The position numbers and the translations under genes are program-made. 64,000 nt of DNA from Spirometra erinaceieuropaei (Eukaryota; Platyhelminthes; Cestoda; Diphyllobothriidea; Diphyllobothriidae). The notes under the pieces are model-generated. The model searched no databases, was not told the DNA's origin, and saw nothing but the letters and a program-made list of their open reading frames with translations. Of this stretch, positions 45,701-60,700 are shown piece by piece (the first letter of the stretch is position 1; every line of letters starts with the position of its first letter). The DNA lies in contig CACRXP010000003.1 in NCBI GenBank assembly GCA_902702965.1, positions 8,181-72,180 on the forward strand, read 5' to 3'.

Positions 45701-48700
45701 TTATTAAAGCATGAAATACTGTGCTCATCTGAACAGTTTTTGACATTCCCCTTGTATTTCTTTAATGTTACTTTCTTTTCACTTTCTCCATATACTTCCT
45801 TTGCGTGTAACGAATAGGGAATTCAAAGGTACACACCTACTTTACTTCAAATACACTGAACTGAACTAGATAAATGCTAGTTTCAGTCGCCACGCTTCTG
45901 CGCCGACTCTATACCTTTTTTGTGACTGTTTCGTGCCCAGGTAGTAGACAATCTGAACTTAATACAGAAATCCGAATACAGTTTCTCTAGTAGGAGAGGC
46001 CTCCACTTTCCGTCCCAAAAAATAAACCTGATTAAAAGTCGGCGGAGTATGCAAAAGTTGTAGTTTAGACAGACAAGATCATAGACTCACCGATGATGCT
46101 TACGCGTTCGCGGTAGAAGCGGCAGTACTTTACTTGCTTTGGTGACATTGATTTCCAGAAGGTCTTGATGATGTGATACTTCTCCCTGTGTGCGAAAGTG
46201 GGCAGTGATAATATGTGCTCGAAAACAGGAGAGCATGGACGACTGCCCTACAAGAACTAATCATATTTCCCCCCCTTCTTGCATTCCATGTGCAGTTGAT
46301 CCGAAATCGGTAGGTGTGTGGAGGCTGATAACAGATTGGGCGCAACAAACGCTGATGTTTCATAGAGGCAAGCAAAGACAGCGGCATGATTAGCAGACAG
46401 ATGTAACAAAACTTTTGCGATAAATAACCAGAATTAACCGGTTAACAATAACCTGCTTTTACCCACGACATTATATGAATAATTTTACAAAAATCCGCAG
46501 ACATGCTTACACGACCTCTTCGCTAGCGGATTATCCCCCGTGGAAACACCCGAAAATTACCGATAGAAACGAAAGGGCGAGTGCCAGAAAACAGTTAGGA
46601 AGACGAAGATGGAATCACTGGGACAAGAAAGTTATTGGCCTGACGTTTCAAATTCGGAATCCTGAATTTCGGATTCCGGATTCGGAATGAGAGGGGGTTC
46701 GTGTGAGAATCCGAGACGTCAGGCCAATAACTTTCTTGTCCCTGTGATCGCCTGTTCGTCTTCTGACCAGAAGAATTCCCAATAATAAAGCGACCGGAGA
46801 CGCTTTGGGATAATTCACCGAGCCTAAGCATCCAAAGTCCATCGGAATAAAGTAAATAAACTGGGCTCGTGGCCCATTGGTTAGAGACGTGGACTTCTAA
46901 CTAACAGGTCGCGAGTTCGAGCCTCGGGTGTTCCACACTTCGGGATTGGGAATGACTGGCTGACGACGGCTAATAAGCCAGAAATGGCCATTCCAATCTC
47001 CCTTGTCTTTGTCGGTAATAATATACTACCTATATCATGCGCCGCTGTGTGGCTGATGGTTGGGCTCGAGAGAGTCCGTAAGGCAAAACGGAACGAGTGA
47101 GTTCCGTAAGAACGGTCAGTGAGCGCCCCCTACCCTAAAAAACTTTCAGTTCATCAACAAAAGTGCATTAAGAGCTGACAATAAGTACACTATAGGGCTG
47201 GAGTAAGAGCTATGTTGTTTAAACATTTCCGATTCGCATTCAACCTCACGGTCAGTACGACCAACAGGGGTGACGGTTCAATCGTCGTTATCGACGATGT
47301 CCACAGAGCGCCTCACAGCATGGTAAATGCAGGGGCGGCTGCTTAAGTACGAATTAGTTTATAGTGATGGTAGACTAATGCAGCACCTACCACACTACCC
47401 CTTCTCGCACCCTCCTGAGCCCGGTGTCAAGACAGTGTTGAGAGGACCGGAGGCGAGATCGGGCGCGGTGGCTGACAAAGCTAAACGGCCCATCTGAACG
47501 TGCTACACGCGTATAGTCCGCGCACGAAGGACCCAAAATGAGTAGCGGTACAATACAGACCCCAGTAGGAGGAAGTAATTGCAGCCTGACTCTCCGTCCT
47601 AAGAGGAGGACCGAGTTGGCCCGTCAGTTGGCAGTCTTTCAAGCGCACCGTGGCTTCGAAGATCGCTGCTCCTGTAGTCGTCACTGCTCTTTTCCAGACC
47701 GGTCGGTCCTGGACGAGTTCCTCCCAGGTCTGCAGGTTGATTTGTTGATTCATGAGTGAGATCTTCCGAGTGTCCTTCTAGCGTCGTTTTTGTTCGTATT
47801 GTCGGCGAACTCCTGTAGCGACACCGCGGTAGAAGAGTAAATTTGGTGAATGCTCATCATTTATCCTCGCGAGGTGCCTGCTCCAGCACAGCTGCAATCG
47901 CCTTTGCGTGGCGTGAATGCTGAGGATTCTGGTTCGCTCGGAGACTTCTGTGTTCAGAATCCTGTCTTGCCACCTCAGCTTCAGTATTCTCCGGAGTCAG
48001 CTGAGGTGGAAGTGATTGAGCTTCCCCGCCCGTTACTCGTAGGCGATCAAGGACTCCGCTCCGTGTAGCTGCGTTGCCTAGATGACGGCTTTGTATCTGC
48101 CAAGTTTGGTGCTGAGATGGAGACCGTTGCGATTCCAGACGGTAACCTGCAGCCGATCGAAGGCCTGGCTGGTTTTGGAGACCCGGTGTGCAAATCAATC
48201 GTCAACTTTGGTGTCCCGTGAGAGTGAACTGCCTAAATAGGCGGATTTTTCCACTGTTTATAGTTTTGTGCCGTCGACAGTGCTGCGAGAGTCCTTGTAT
48301 TCAGTGTCGAGTGACGGCTGATGCGCGACCGGCCTTTTGTCCGTATTAATGGTCAGCCCAAAGTGTGCACAGCCGGCGGCGAGGAGATTAACGCTCAGCT
48401 GCATATCTGCTTCAGTCGTCCGCGAAGAATATTTCATGGGCAGTGGCTTATGATGTCCGCGTCGATGCTTACATTAGTCGGATGTTGTAAAGCCAGTCGT
48501 AGACCCTGTGGACAATGCTGACTGTAGGGCGCTCATCCCCATAGGAGTCCTTCAGTATGGCAGAGAACATGAGATTAAAGAGGGTGGGGGCGATTACGCA
48601 ATCCTGTTCCACTCCATTGTTCATTGCAAATGCTTTTAATTGTCCTATTGTGCGTAAAGCTCGCCGTCATTTGGTCGCGAAGCTGACGCACCATGTGCAT

Positions 48701-51700
48701 GAATCGCTCAGAACAACCGAATTCCTACATGATTCTGCAGAGACCATAGCGATTTGGTGTCGAAGGCTTTCGTCAGGTCCACAAAAATAGTGTAGAAGTG
48801 GATCCACATTTCGTGGCGCCTCTATTGCGGTTGGCGTGCATCCCAAACGGGCTGCGTGGCAGATGCGCTAGACCAACACGGGCGTCATATGGGATTCTGG
48901 CAAGCGTTATCGGATTGCACACAATAAGATATACCAACATTTCGGGATGCGGTGACAGACCCGGTTGTCGGTGTACGCCGCGCACACTCGAAACCTTTCC
49001 GCCCCCTACTGCTGTTGTTGGTCAAAAACCTAGTCATTTTCTGCGTGGACCAGAGGGTGTGGAGTGGAGCGTCAAGGTGCGGGCTCGATCGTGCCATCCA
49101 CCTGTGGCCCCCAACGCCTCCGGTCTTCTTGACTCTGTCTGAAAACCGGGTCCAGGTGGGAGAAGATGAGAGAGTGCGGTAGATGCTGTGCAAGTCTGCT
49201 ACCACTATAAACTAAGTCACGTGCAAGTGACTGTCCCTGCTCCCACCTTGATGTAAACCACACCGTCGACATCGTTGGCAACGACGCTCCAACTGTCATC
49301 GTGGTTGGCGGGTGGTAAAGGTCATTTTCGTGGTTCTGCGGCGTTGTCTGAAGCGGCACGGATTTTCCAGGAAGACTGCGTTCAATACGGCCGTTGACAC
49401 GATTATGAAGGATGCCAGCGAAGATCTTCCCGGCAATGTTGAGCGGGATAATTTTCTGTGATTATTACAGAGTTGTCAGTTCCCTTGCCGCTTGCAGCGA
49501 TGATCACGTCTTCGAAATCTCTAGGGACTTGTTCTTCCCGCCAAGTCCCCTTGAATATCTTGGAAGTTAGTCCCTCGGCCGGGGGTCGCCGTGCCTGCAT
49601 AGTTCGGCCGGGATTGCGTCCAATCCTGATGCTTTCTGCTAGAGAGCTGCTGCACGGCTTTGACTGTTTCTGGGAAGGAAGGCGGACAGTCCAGGTCGCT
49701 ATTGGTTTTCACTTGGGGAAGCCGGTTCATGGCAGCGTCGGAGATCGTGGTTGGGCAGTTGAGGACGGCACTGAAGCGCTCGGTCCAGCGTTTCAAAACC
49801 TGCTTTCTCCTTCAGGCGTGTTTCATCGTCAGAGCTGGGCAGCGGTGCTATTTCTTCGGTGCGGGGTCTGTAGTCTTCCACGATGGAAACGAAGAAATTC
49901 GTCGCGTACCGTTGGATTTCCTTAGCCTTCCGATCCACCCACGAATCTTGCATCTCTCGCAGCCGTTGGCGTACATAACGGTGACATCTAAAGGTCGCCC
50001 AGTTTGCGTCAGTCTGACAGTAGAGATGTAAGGGCGTGTAATATTCACTCAATCGGGCTGTCACACATCCACATTTCTGCTCCCGATAGGTGATCCCGGA
50101 CTCCGATGACCGAACACGCGCCAACAGTGAGGAGGACTTACGTCCGATCACGAGACGCAGCTCAATGAGCATCAATAAACCGTGTCTCCAAGTCATAATT
50201 CCGCGCTGCGCCATCCACATGAGTCGCGGACTGCTTGAATTACGGCCCTCTGGGTAGACAGCAAAGGCAACGATGCCCCTTCCCAACCAACGAATTTCAA
50301 TATCAGACCTACGCGGGGTAACTTATCCAATGCGTGGCACAAGTAATTGAAGATGAGCAAATAAGAATTACTTTGAACAAAAAGGAAGAATTCCGAGTCT
50401 GGGTTACGCCGCCTGTCCGTCGATCGACTACTCGGGTGCGGTTGGTCAAGCACAAACACTTAAGACGAATGCTCCGCAATTGTCGACTCGAGAGTAACGT
50501 GCTAATTAGTAGGCACGAGGCGGAGTAGCAGTCACATCCTATAGACGTTGTGGCCTTTGCGTGTCTCTATATCATCTGCTGCTAGTGCCTCCGAGAATGA
50601 ATACAAAACGTCAAAAGATTAGAGCGTTTTATTTCAGTGATTGAGTCTAAATCGTCTCAATTACTTAGCTGATGTTGCTCCTACGGTTAATTGAACAGTT
50701 TTTGCGTCGAAAAAATGAACTCTATTCTAAACCAAGTCGTATGCCCTAAAAACTATAGTTGTGAGTCGAGATTCATTTCGCACCAAGCCAGTAAATTCGG
50801 TCTCCTTTCGAAGTCTCCAATTAATTTTTAGGAAAGAATACGCTGTGCAATCAGACAAAGTTGTTGGAAGCGAGAAACGTCCGGGTAGAAATATAAATCA
50901 CGAGAGGTCGAAAGGATTAGGTAGACAGCGGACGTTAAATTAACAATAAAAAGGCGTAAAAAACTAAAAACCACATAAGAAATGCAGGCGGCTAGATTTA
51001 GTCTCAAGACAAATTCTTCCTGGCTAAATAAGTCAACCAACTTCACACAATCCAGCATCAAGCATTCATCGCGTTGTCACAATCGGTTGATTCAGGTGCG
51101 CTGGCGTTGTAAAATCGTTTTACGGCATGACGACCGGGAGCATTTTACTAAAAATTCGATGTGTAAAATTAAAGTGGGCAGTCAGAGCCATATGGAGGAT
51201 AGACGTGACCTGGTGAAAAAGAAGTGGGCTACTGGCGTTCTATTTTGCTTTAAATTTCTAGAAAAGAACCCTTACAGACGGCTGCGCAGCGATTAACAGG
51301 CATAAGAAAAACTGAAATGGCCATTTTAGCTTACTTGCCGTCCTTATTCGGTCATACCACCAACAGTGCCGAGCAACAGTGAGTTAGACTGCGGGGATAT
51401 TTAAGCTAACGTACTTGAGTCACGGTCCAACGTCTCGCAGGTTTAAGATGGGGAATCGTCCGTCCCATGGGGATGGCATTCACAGACCCAGCCAAGGCGG
51501 AAGATGGGAGTTCTGCTCAGTCCTAACGCTTCAGTCTGGAGCCATCACAAACAATTAGGGACGACCAATCACTAGTCGTGACACGTCACCAGCAAAGACG
51601 CGCTAGATGGCCATTGCGCATCCCAGATTTACCGACTTATCATAATGCAAACCAACTACAGCCCAAAAATCTTTTAGTGCGTCAGTAGGAAAAGTTGACA

Positions 51701-54700
51701 AACGTCTGGCCACTGTGCCTGGTGTGGCAAAAAACTGAGGCAAAAAATGGATCAGGAAGGCGTTATAAGAAGCACACTGCCTACACTAGCACGGTGAAGG
51801 AGAGAAATTGAGCAAGTAGCTGCAACCGTACCGTTTCTCATCAACGCGCTTGGCGTTTTCCTCGCTTGTGAAATCCCACTTGAGATATCCGAGGAGATAC
51901 TTCCACACAGTGGGACGCAATTCCGGCTCGACACCCTGAAACGAAGAAGTAGGCATTCTAACTAGTGGGCACATTTAATGACTAGGTAGCATACGTACAT
52001 GTCTGATGTAAAGAAGGAAAATCCAAAGAACAGAGCACATGGAAAAAGGTGGTTCCTTAAAGGTGTTTTTTCCCTGACCGTATAATGCTCTGTAGAGACA
52101 GTCCTGGTATACAAAGGGATAACATCAAAAAGCAGCAAAGTCTGAGGAAGAAAGTAACCTTGTTGAGGAACCGGCACGAAGCGCTTAAATGGCATAGAGT
52201 GCTAGAAGGACACGTTCTCATCATATCCGTCTTGAGAGGTGGAATAACCAGCCAAAGTGTTACCGAAGGAAGAGGGCTTAAGGTGTCCTAGGGTCGGACG
52301 TAAGGGGGGAGGGGGGAGGCGAGCAGTCAGGTTCTATAGCACAGTAAGCGGGTAGATGACTGCAATGAGGCTGATATAACACACGTGAAAAAAGGCGTGT
52401 TACCTTCCTTTATCTAGTCACGGTAAACTAAATTCAATGCACCAACCGGTCTGACGAACCAGAAGGCACAGGATTTGGTCAGTTCGTGGCATGCAAACTG
52501 CCAATCCGGCAATCGACTAGAGGTAGGATAGTCTGGGAAGCGTGTGGCGGCGCCATTCTCAGTCACGATCTCGATCAAGCTAATTTGCTCACTGTCGATG
52601 AGAAGAGCGGATGAAGCCCTGGGACTTAGGCAGCAATATTCAGCGAAGCAGGTTTCCACAGACAATGGAAATTAGTAATGAGCGTGCATTATGGCGAATT
52701 CTACTGGTACTCATGGCCTAGTACTTACAGTATCTGGCCTATCGCATGGGATGTTAGCAGATATTCTGACTGGTTTTCAATTAAAAAGTACTAATTAGGC
52801 GGTGCTGTAATGCTCATTATCCTAAGGCGAAACTACTAGATATTTTGCTCACGTCAGGATGTCGGCTATTTAATGCACTGATATTTTGCCGCCTGCAAAA
52901 ACCCCATTCGGCAAAAAAGTATTACTTAAGTAGCATGAATTTCCCTAGTGATTTTCGGTGTCCCTATAAATTCATTTATATTTTACAGAAATATGTACAA
53001 AAATGTTGTTTCTTGTACTCATTTCGTAGACGAGCACGTCTCCAAAATTTATTATCAGAAGATTGGTAGCTCTCGGGTTTAAAAATGAAATCTTTTGAGA
53101 CTGTGAAAAGTCTATTCAAATAGCATCGTATCTGTCCGTATAATAATGCTACTAATGAATTACGCGATATAGTCAACATTCATTGTAAACTTTTATGAAA
53201 CCTGTATGGTATCTATTTAATGGCATGGAGGAGTTTGCAATTTCCCTTAAATAGAAGTTATACAGCCTGTCGGTTGTAAACCCTAAGCACAAATGCGGCG
53301 CAGATCGGGCTCAAAAGTATTCGTGAACTGGGACTTTTTTAAAAAAAAAACCTAAATAGATCTTTCGTTGGGTACAAAATCAGAAGACGTGAGATTCTGC
53401 AAAATGGGTGCAAGAATTCGTTTTCTACAAAATACATTATAATTTATAGGTGGGCCGCAAAATCAATGGAAAAATCCCTACTGTTTAAGTTGTAAGTTTT
53501 TACCGAGCGCCGTTTTCGCAAGCGGCTGAAACGAAGTGCATTCAAAAGCCGGCATCATGGAGCAACCTAAACATCTTGAGACTATGTTGTGTGATAACCG
53601 ATATTACACCCCTACTTAAGTAATCCTTCCTTACCGAAAACGCATTTCTTAATTTCGGTTAACATTTAATGAGATTTTTCACTGACTGTAGAGATACAAA
53701 AAATAGAGATCAGCTTTTCGATTTACTGTCAGCAAGGAGTTCATTGTTCTGAAACGAACACAGTCCTTTAAAACAGACAACACGGTTCTGGGTTACTGCG
53801 GCCCGGTTTGGGGAAGAAATAAGTTAAACTGATTATTCTAAAGCAACAAGAGCTGCCGTTTAAATAGGCGGAACTATACGGAGGCGGCCAGCGCATCAGG
53901 GATCTCAGCAAAGGCAGCGAGTACAAGGCTCTGAGAAAGTGCAACAGTTGTTATTAACAGCAAAACACTTGGCAATAAGTCTGATGTTGCTACTGGTTCG
54001 TAACACATAAGATGGAGGCAGAGCCCTGCTCGGGTTAGTTATCACAACCACGGTCAGCCAGTCGCTGTCATTACCAGCCCACTAGAAAACATGTCTCGAA
54101 GCTACAAAGCAGGACGATTTTCATTGAAGCCTTGCATACTCGGGTCCCTCTTCTTTAACAAGCATCACGGAGAGACCATAGTCTCCTCGATAAACTATAG
54201 ACCATGCTGTGTAAAATGTAGCCAACAGGCTATTTTCTCTTGATAGTAGCTTATAGTCGCTGACACCCACAAATACTCCACAAATCTCGTCAGGGAAAAC
54301 AAGGCTGATCAGTATCGAAGGGCCATTATTTGGCTCATAAAGGATGAAAAGATTATCTGCTTAGGGGATCTGTGGCGCATCAGCTGTTTCGCTAGTCGGG
54401 GCATGACTACATCTGATCAGTGCACGATGAGTTGGAGTGCCAAGCTGATTACGCCGAGCCTCTGGCTGTGCTTATGAACAGTAAGTGGAAAGACGGAGGA
54501 AAAGCTGTGAGAGGCGAGAAGGAGTCAAATTCCTGAACGGGTGAAAGACATACGCCATTGAAGATTTCAGCCTGTAGCTTATGGATGACGGTCACACGAC
54601 CTTCACGATCCAAATGCTTCTGCCAGGTCTCGGAGGTGAGGGGAGGTTGCCGGGGCGCCAAACTCAGTTCAGGCAATTCGATGAAGGGGCGCTAAAAGCA

Positions 54701-57700
54701 AGACGAAAAAAATCTATATTCCTGTCTGTTTGGAATTCTCTGGAAAACTGGGGACGCATTGTATGTGCGGTAGGTTTTGAAACTGAGTCCCAACGTGTCT
54801 TTGAGATCAAAGAAGGACGTTAAATCTGGTAGCAATACTGAGAAGTATGAGGAAAGATGTCAGGGTGCTACGTTACCCATCCACGATGGATTATTCCAGT
54901 CAGTTCTAACAATCATAATCAAAAACGTTTCGCTGCATAGTTAGCGGGCGATCATGTAATTTGCGCTAGTGATCGCATAAAGTCAGCTAATGACAACAAA
55001 GAGGACCGAAAAGAAAATTTAAGTCAATTTGCGGGAAGCAAAGCCTTCTTGAGATTTGGCCTCAGAAACAGTTTGTTTTCGAGAAATTCCGTGTAAAGAA
55101 ACTCCTGGAGGTGCATGACTATGTACAAGCACAATCCCGCATCGGAATGTTTCTAGATTCGGAGGATTTACGAATGTTTTAAAGACTAGCACGTTCGAAC
55201 ATTTCAAATGGGGATTTTCAGAGTAAGTCAAATTTCTAGAACAAGAACCAAACGGAAGAAATTTCCGCCAATAACTGGTAAGGGATCAGGAAACGATGGA
55301 TGGCATATAAAAAGATAAGAAGCGGTTACTCTTTTTTCTGCCTTAACAGTCTGTAACATCCGACTATGTGTGACTAGTAGCCAGAGTGCGAGGACATAAA
55401 CAACACCCACCAGTACCGTAAGTCCGCTCAAGTACTCTCGTTCAAATTGCAGCAGCAACAATAACAGCGTCAAGTGCAGCTCCTGCCTCCCGATCTTAGG
55501 CCGTCGTTCAGAGTAACCAGTAGATATGAATCGCATCGCATACCCCGGGGGCATCACAAGCAAGCTTGAGTGTAATTGGCTTTTAAAAGGACTTGCAATC
55601 ATGGAAGCTTGCTAAAGGTTTGCTAAAGTATTCTCCTCAGCTGCCTATCATCAAGCTTATCGATGCTGCTATTAAGACACATATGGTGATCTTGATCGAC
55701 TGCAGTACGTTGAAGAACACCATTTAAAAGCGCTCAAGGTATTTTTCGTATGTTCTTTCAGAGACAATATGTTCCACATAAATTTCCTCCAGTAAACAAT
55801 GACTTTCAGCAGCTTTTTTTGCGAATCAAAACAAATTGCAAGACAAAATTCCCATGCGCAGGTCCGCAGTTGTATACGTTAACACGTCACACACCTGACG
55901 TCTCCAATGTTATGATGCTATCAGAGGTAAAAAGGTCTGAAAGCGTGTGCTATGCCAGTATCAGCAAGCCATGGCCCTCGCAGCCTGGTATGCGCTGGCA
56001 GTTCCCTGATACCTTGTTCTCTGCCGGTAGATGCGCTTGTGCTCCCGCTGGGTATACTGGTAGTGGGCATGGCTGCCCAGCCATTCTAGTCCTTCTGACA
56101 CCTGTTGGGGTGTTCTTGCTGCTGGTGGTGGTGAAAAATCCTGGTCAAGTGTATGCTGTGGACCAGGGGATGTGGTGGCACGTCCAGGTGCGGGTCCAGC
56201 CGCGCCAGCCACCTGACCCGATTGTTGATGATTCGCTGGCGCGAGCACTTTAAGCAACTTAAATGAGCAGCGTATCAAACCCACGTCCCTCTCTGAAGCG
56301 TAGCTTTGTCCGTCTCCAGCTTGTTCAATGTCACGCGATCCCCCTTCTGAAGAAGTCACTGATGCAATACAAAGGCTGCGCAACAAGGCCCCGGAGAGGA
56401 CGGTATTCAGGCTGAAACCCACAAGTCTTGCGTCGACATTCTGGCGCCCTGCCTCCATGGGGTGATTGAACAAGCGCAGAGAGAATGGGGTCGTTCCTGA
56501 TGACCGGGACTCGGGCATCCTTGTGCCTTTAGGAAGGGTGATAAGACAAGATGCGAGAACTACCGCAGTGTAAGCCTCATTGATGTCGCTGCGAAGGTCT
56601 TCGCAGTTGCCGTTCTCAGGCGATTCCCGGTCGTACGTGACTCTAGAATGAGGCCTAACCAGGCCGCTACGTCCGGTTTCATTCATAGTAAACCCGTGGC
56701 GAATAATGGAACTGGATAGTGCGCCGGCCCGTGGCTCAGTGGTTAGAGGCGTTGGACTTCTAACTAACAGGTCGCGAGTTCGAGCCCCAGATGTTCCACA
56801 CTTCGGGATTGGGTATGACATTCTGCCTAAAATCATCGTCATGATCAACACCTACTACCGCCCAACCACCGCGCAAGTTTTAGGCCAAGCGATATTCGGT
56901 CTAGCCTTTGACAAGTTTGTATCCTGTCGTCCATTCTATTAAGCCACGACATTGATTGGATTCTCGAGAAAGCCCTACACGAAATTGACGGTCTCGAGTC
57001 TTCACCCGGCTGCCGGCTGACTGATCTCGATTACGCTGATAATATCGCTGTATCAGCTTCAAGCTTTGACGATCTACAATATGTGATGTCAGGGTGAATG
57101 AGGTAGCTAAATCCGTCGGTTTATCCATAAACGCTGGGGAGCCCAAGCCGTTTCCAAGTTGTATCCCTGACCAGGAGAGGGGGCGCCTCTCGAGATTAAT
57201 GGCTATCAGCTAGAAGAAGCAGACAGTTCCAAATACCTCGGGGTGGGGCTGCTGCCGAGTGAACAGAGTAGGAACGACATCGTCCCCCCGAATCGATGCT
57301 GCTCGCCGGGTTTTCTCAAGCCTTCAAAAGTGTCTATGGACGCAACACGACATCGTTATCACCACGAAGACTCACGTGTACCGTGTATCTGTCTAGTCTG
57401 TCCTTTTGTACAGTTGTGAATGCTGGGCTGTGCGCGTGGACGAGCGGAAACTGGAAGTATTTGACCACCACTGCTTGAGGACCATTCCCCAGTGAAGTAC
57501 GCCGACTTCGTCTCAAATAAGACAGTTCGCACTCGCCGCGACAATATCACAAGGACATATCAGACCATTCAAGAAAAACGACTGTGTTGGTTTAGACACG
57601 TCTTTCGCCGTCAACCTCACGAGCTCAGCCCTGCTGTCCTTGATCCGCCACCGTTACCCACTTGGGACGTCAAAGAGGGGACCAACTCAAAACCTGGCTC

Positions 57701-60700
57701 GACATAGTCCGTCAAGACATGGAGGTGGTTCTTGGATCTTCGGCATTTTGTCTCCGTCGCTGGCTGAGAGAATGGTTTGAGCTGTCCGGACCTGTTGACC
57801 ATGATCGTCACGCGTGGATAGATACAGTGCGTGACCTCATCGAGGCCGGTTAAATCAGACTTGATCACAGCCGTACCAAGTAAGCAAGCGAACAAGCAGT
57901 TGGACATCAACATGATACAGACGTTTTCCGGAGGCATATAATGGTCACTGTAACAAAAAGATGTGTGAACTTTCCTTACTATAGACAAGCCAAAGACAGA
58001 TTAAGACAAAGTCAACTTCGATTGGTCCACGACCTTTAACGGACAAGACCTGGGTGGACCGAAAAATATGCATCCTGACAACCGTAACTGAAGTGCGAAA
58101 ACCTAGACTAACATCTAAGGTGTCACGGTCAAGCGGATCTACTTGATGGGGTAGGAACAAGAGCTCACAGTGGTGGTCCGGCGGATAACCTGGTAGCCGG
58201 CCTCTTCCTCTGCTGAGAGTTCAGCTTGTAGAAGTTGTGCGCGGTCACATGTGATCTTATAGTTCATATTCCGATTGGCCTGTGCCTGGGCGCGTCGGCC
58301 CACGGAAGTTTTGCCCTGGCCAGCCTGGTGATGCTGGGGTGGAAAGGACTCGGAACCGGGCAGTAAGCCGAACGTGTCAAGCACACGACGACCCACCTGC
58401 TGGATTGCGGTCGTGAAACCGGCGTATGGGTCGCTTCTTGCGAGAGAGAGGGAGAGGGGCGCAGGAAGGTCGATTAGAAGAAAGGAGGGATGCGGCAACG
58501 TAGAAAATAATGCAGTATGAGCAACGTTTCAAATGAGAGATGGAGATTGAACGAGATCATTCAAAATAACGCCTTCAAAGAGAAGAGGAGTCAGCGCCAG
58601 ACACTACTTGGACTAAAATCCCTTATGAATAATGTATCCAATAGGTCGAGGCGACGGCTTGATGTGTGGGTGAGTATATCAGAGACCGAAGGGTTGTTCA
58701 CTGAAGGAAGAGGTCAAAAAGCCAGAATGATTATACGGTCAGACAGGGCTCGAATAGTAACAGGTGGAGCAAAAGTGTGAGGTAATTTGGAAAAGGTCGA
58801 ATGATGAGAACAATCAAAAACTCTCTTTCGCCTGGAACTCACCGATCGGTCAACTTATCACGACAGCTAGCCTGCTGAGTGTGCGATTATAAAGTAGGTT
58901 CGATTTGACAGGCGATAAAACTGTCCAGACCTATGCCGGGCATGATAATAATCCGCTGGTATAGATGAAGAAGAGAGTACCGACAAAAACAAAGGAGACT
59001 CGGACGGCCATGTCTAGCCTAAGGTTGTCGCCAGTCGGCCACTCCCAACTTCAGGTTTGTAGGACCTGGGACTCAAGTTAGGATTATTTGCTCATTGGGC
59101 ATTTTTAAGTCCATCTTTTTACCATTGAGTCAGGGGGCCGTTGCTGCGTTAGTCGCGATCACGAATATAAAATAACATGTGAGATGCGTTCACTGATCCT
59201 TTACGGGATATATTTGGGGCTCAGACCAGAGCCCTCGCGGGCAGTCGTACAGCGACCAGTAACATGTGGAGAGGGTGTCGTCGACAAAATAGGTAGTACT
59301 GTCGATCGAAACCGACAGGACAAGGGGCCGGTAGCTCAACGGTAGAGCGTTAGACTTGAAAACACTCACTAACTAAAGATCGTGGGTATGAATCACGGGT
59401 CCTACAAACTGGAGGTTGGGTATGGCTGGTTGACGATTGTTAATAAGCCAGAAACGGCCAGCACGGTCTCCCTTACCTTTGCCTATGCTCCTTCTGTATA
59501 TGAAACTAGTCGCAGTGCGACAAGCGTGTCCCGCAACCCAGTCGGCCAGCGTTCCTTCCCACAAAAGGTGGCCGCGGATTGCCCTAGTCAGACGTCTGCG
59601 AACCCAGTGCGATGGCAACACGACCGACCCGCCTCTCATCTCACAACGTCACCCCTACCGTCATCATTAGCATCCCCAGTGAGAACCCTACTACCATCCT
59701 GGAAAACGTCATCGCCATTGTCCCTACCACCAGCACTGTGGACTCCGTTACAGCCTGTCCCAATTGCGGCGGCATATTTGAACCACACATCGGTCTGGCC
59801 GTTCACTTGCGAATCCATCGCCGTGAGACCGGTGAACCAGTGCCCGGAGTACCAACATGCACCCGTCACGCACACCTCACCTGCCCACACTGCCCCAGGA
59901 CACTCGATTACCACAGGGATCTACTCGGCCAAATGCGCCACTATGAAAATTTATGGCAAGACACCGCAGTTCAAACTCCATCACCAGACCTCCTCCCTCC
60001 ACACATATCTAGGTTACCCGCTGACCTATTCCTCCACACACGCATACGCGATACCTACCGAATCCATACGATGTACACTATGGTGTCGGTATGGCCTGTA
60101 AAACCCCGTAAGTAAGGAGATGCATATCTCGCTCAAGTGGGAGAGATACCGTTTGGCATGGCCTGAAACATAAAAGGGGACCGGGCCGTGAGTGGCATGC
60201 GTATACGGGTTGTTCAGTTTCGTCAATCACGGCGCCTGCGTCCACCCTCGGCTGCCTCGACTCTGCCTTGCCATTGGAAGATGATGTGCAGGCGAGGAGA
60301 GAATGCCATAGGTGTGACATAAGCCTGCTTTACCATAAACAACTTCAAACACACTGTCACGGCGGCTGGATTCACTTTGTGAGCCTTCATTTCGTGAAGT
60401 CGCCGCTTGCAACTATCAAAGTATCCGTATTTGTTGATAAAATTTCTTGCTCATGTTGAACGGTGCACCTATGTAATGGGTTGTCACTGCATTGGAGCAC
60501 GCTTATTCTGACCAATCTCTCATCATTGATGCCGCTGGAGAAATTCGCTGGAGCTAATAAAAGGTCCCCTTCTTTAGGTGGAATTAGACAAGACAACCAC
60601 CCCCACCCCTCTTGTGGTAGATGCCCTGAGAAAGCTGCATGGATCCATGATCGCCAGTTTCTTTGTGGTCTCTGTGACCGCCAACATTACAGTATTCACT

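Noticed and set aside
46861..46935. Possible functional tRNA gene
   Set aside because: A and B boxes are present, but the arms do not close into a cloverleaf and the same body follows at several loci, which fits a SINE.
55961..56851. 296-codon minus-strand open frame
   Set aside because: It begins inside a SINE head and ends in repeat R, so it is a chimera of repeats with no family match in between.
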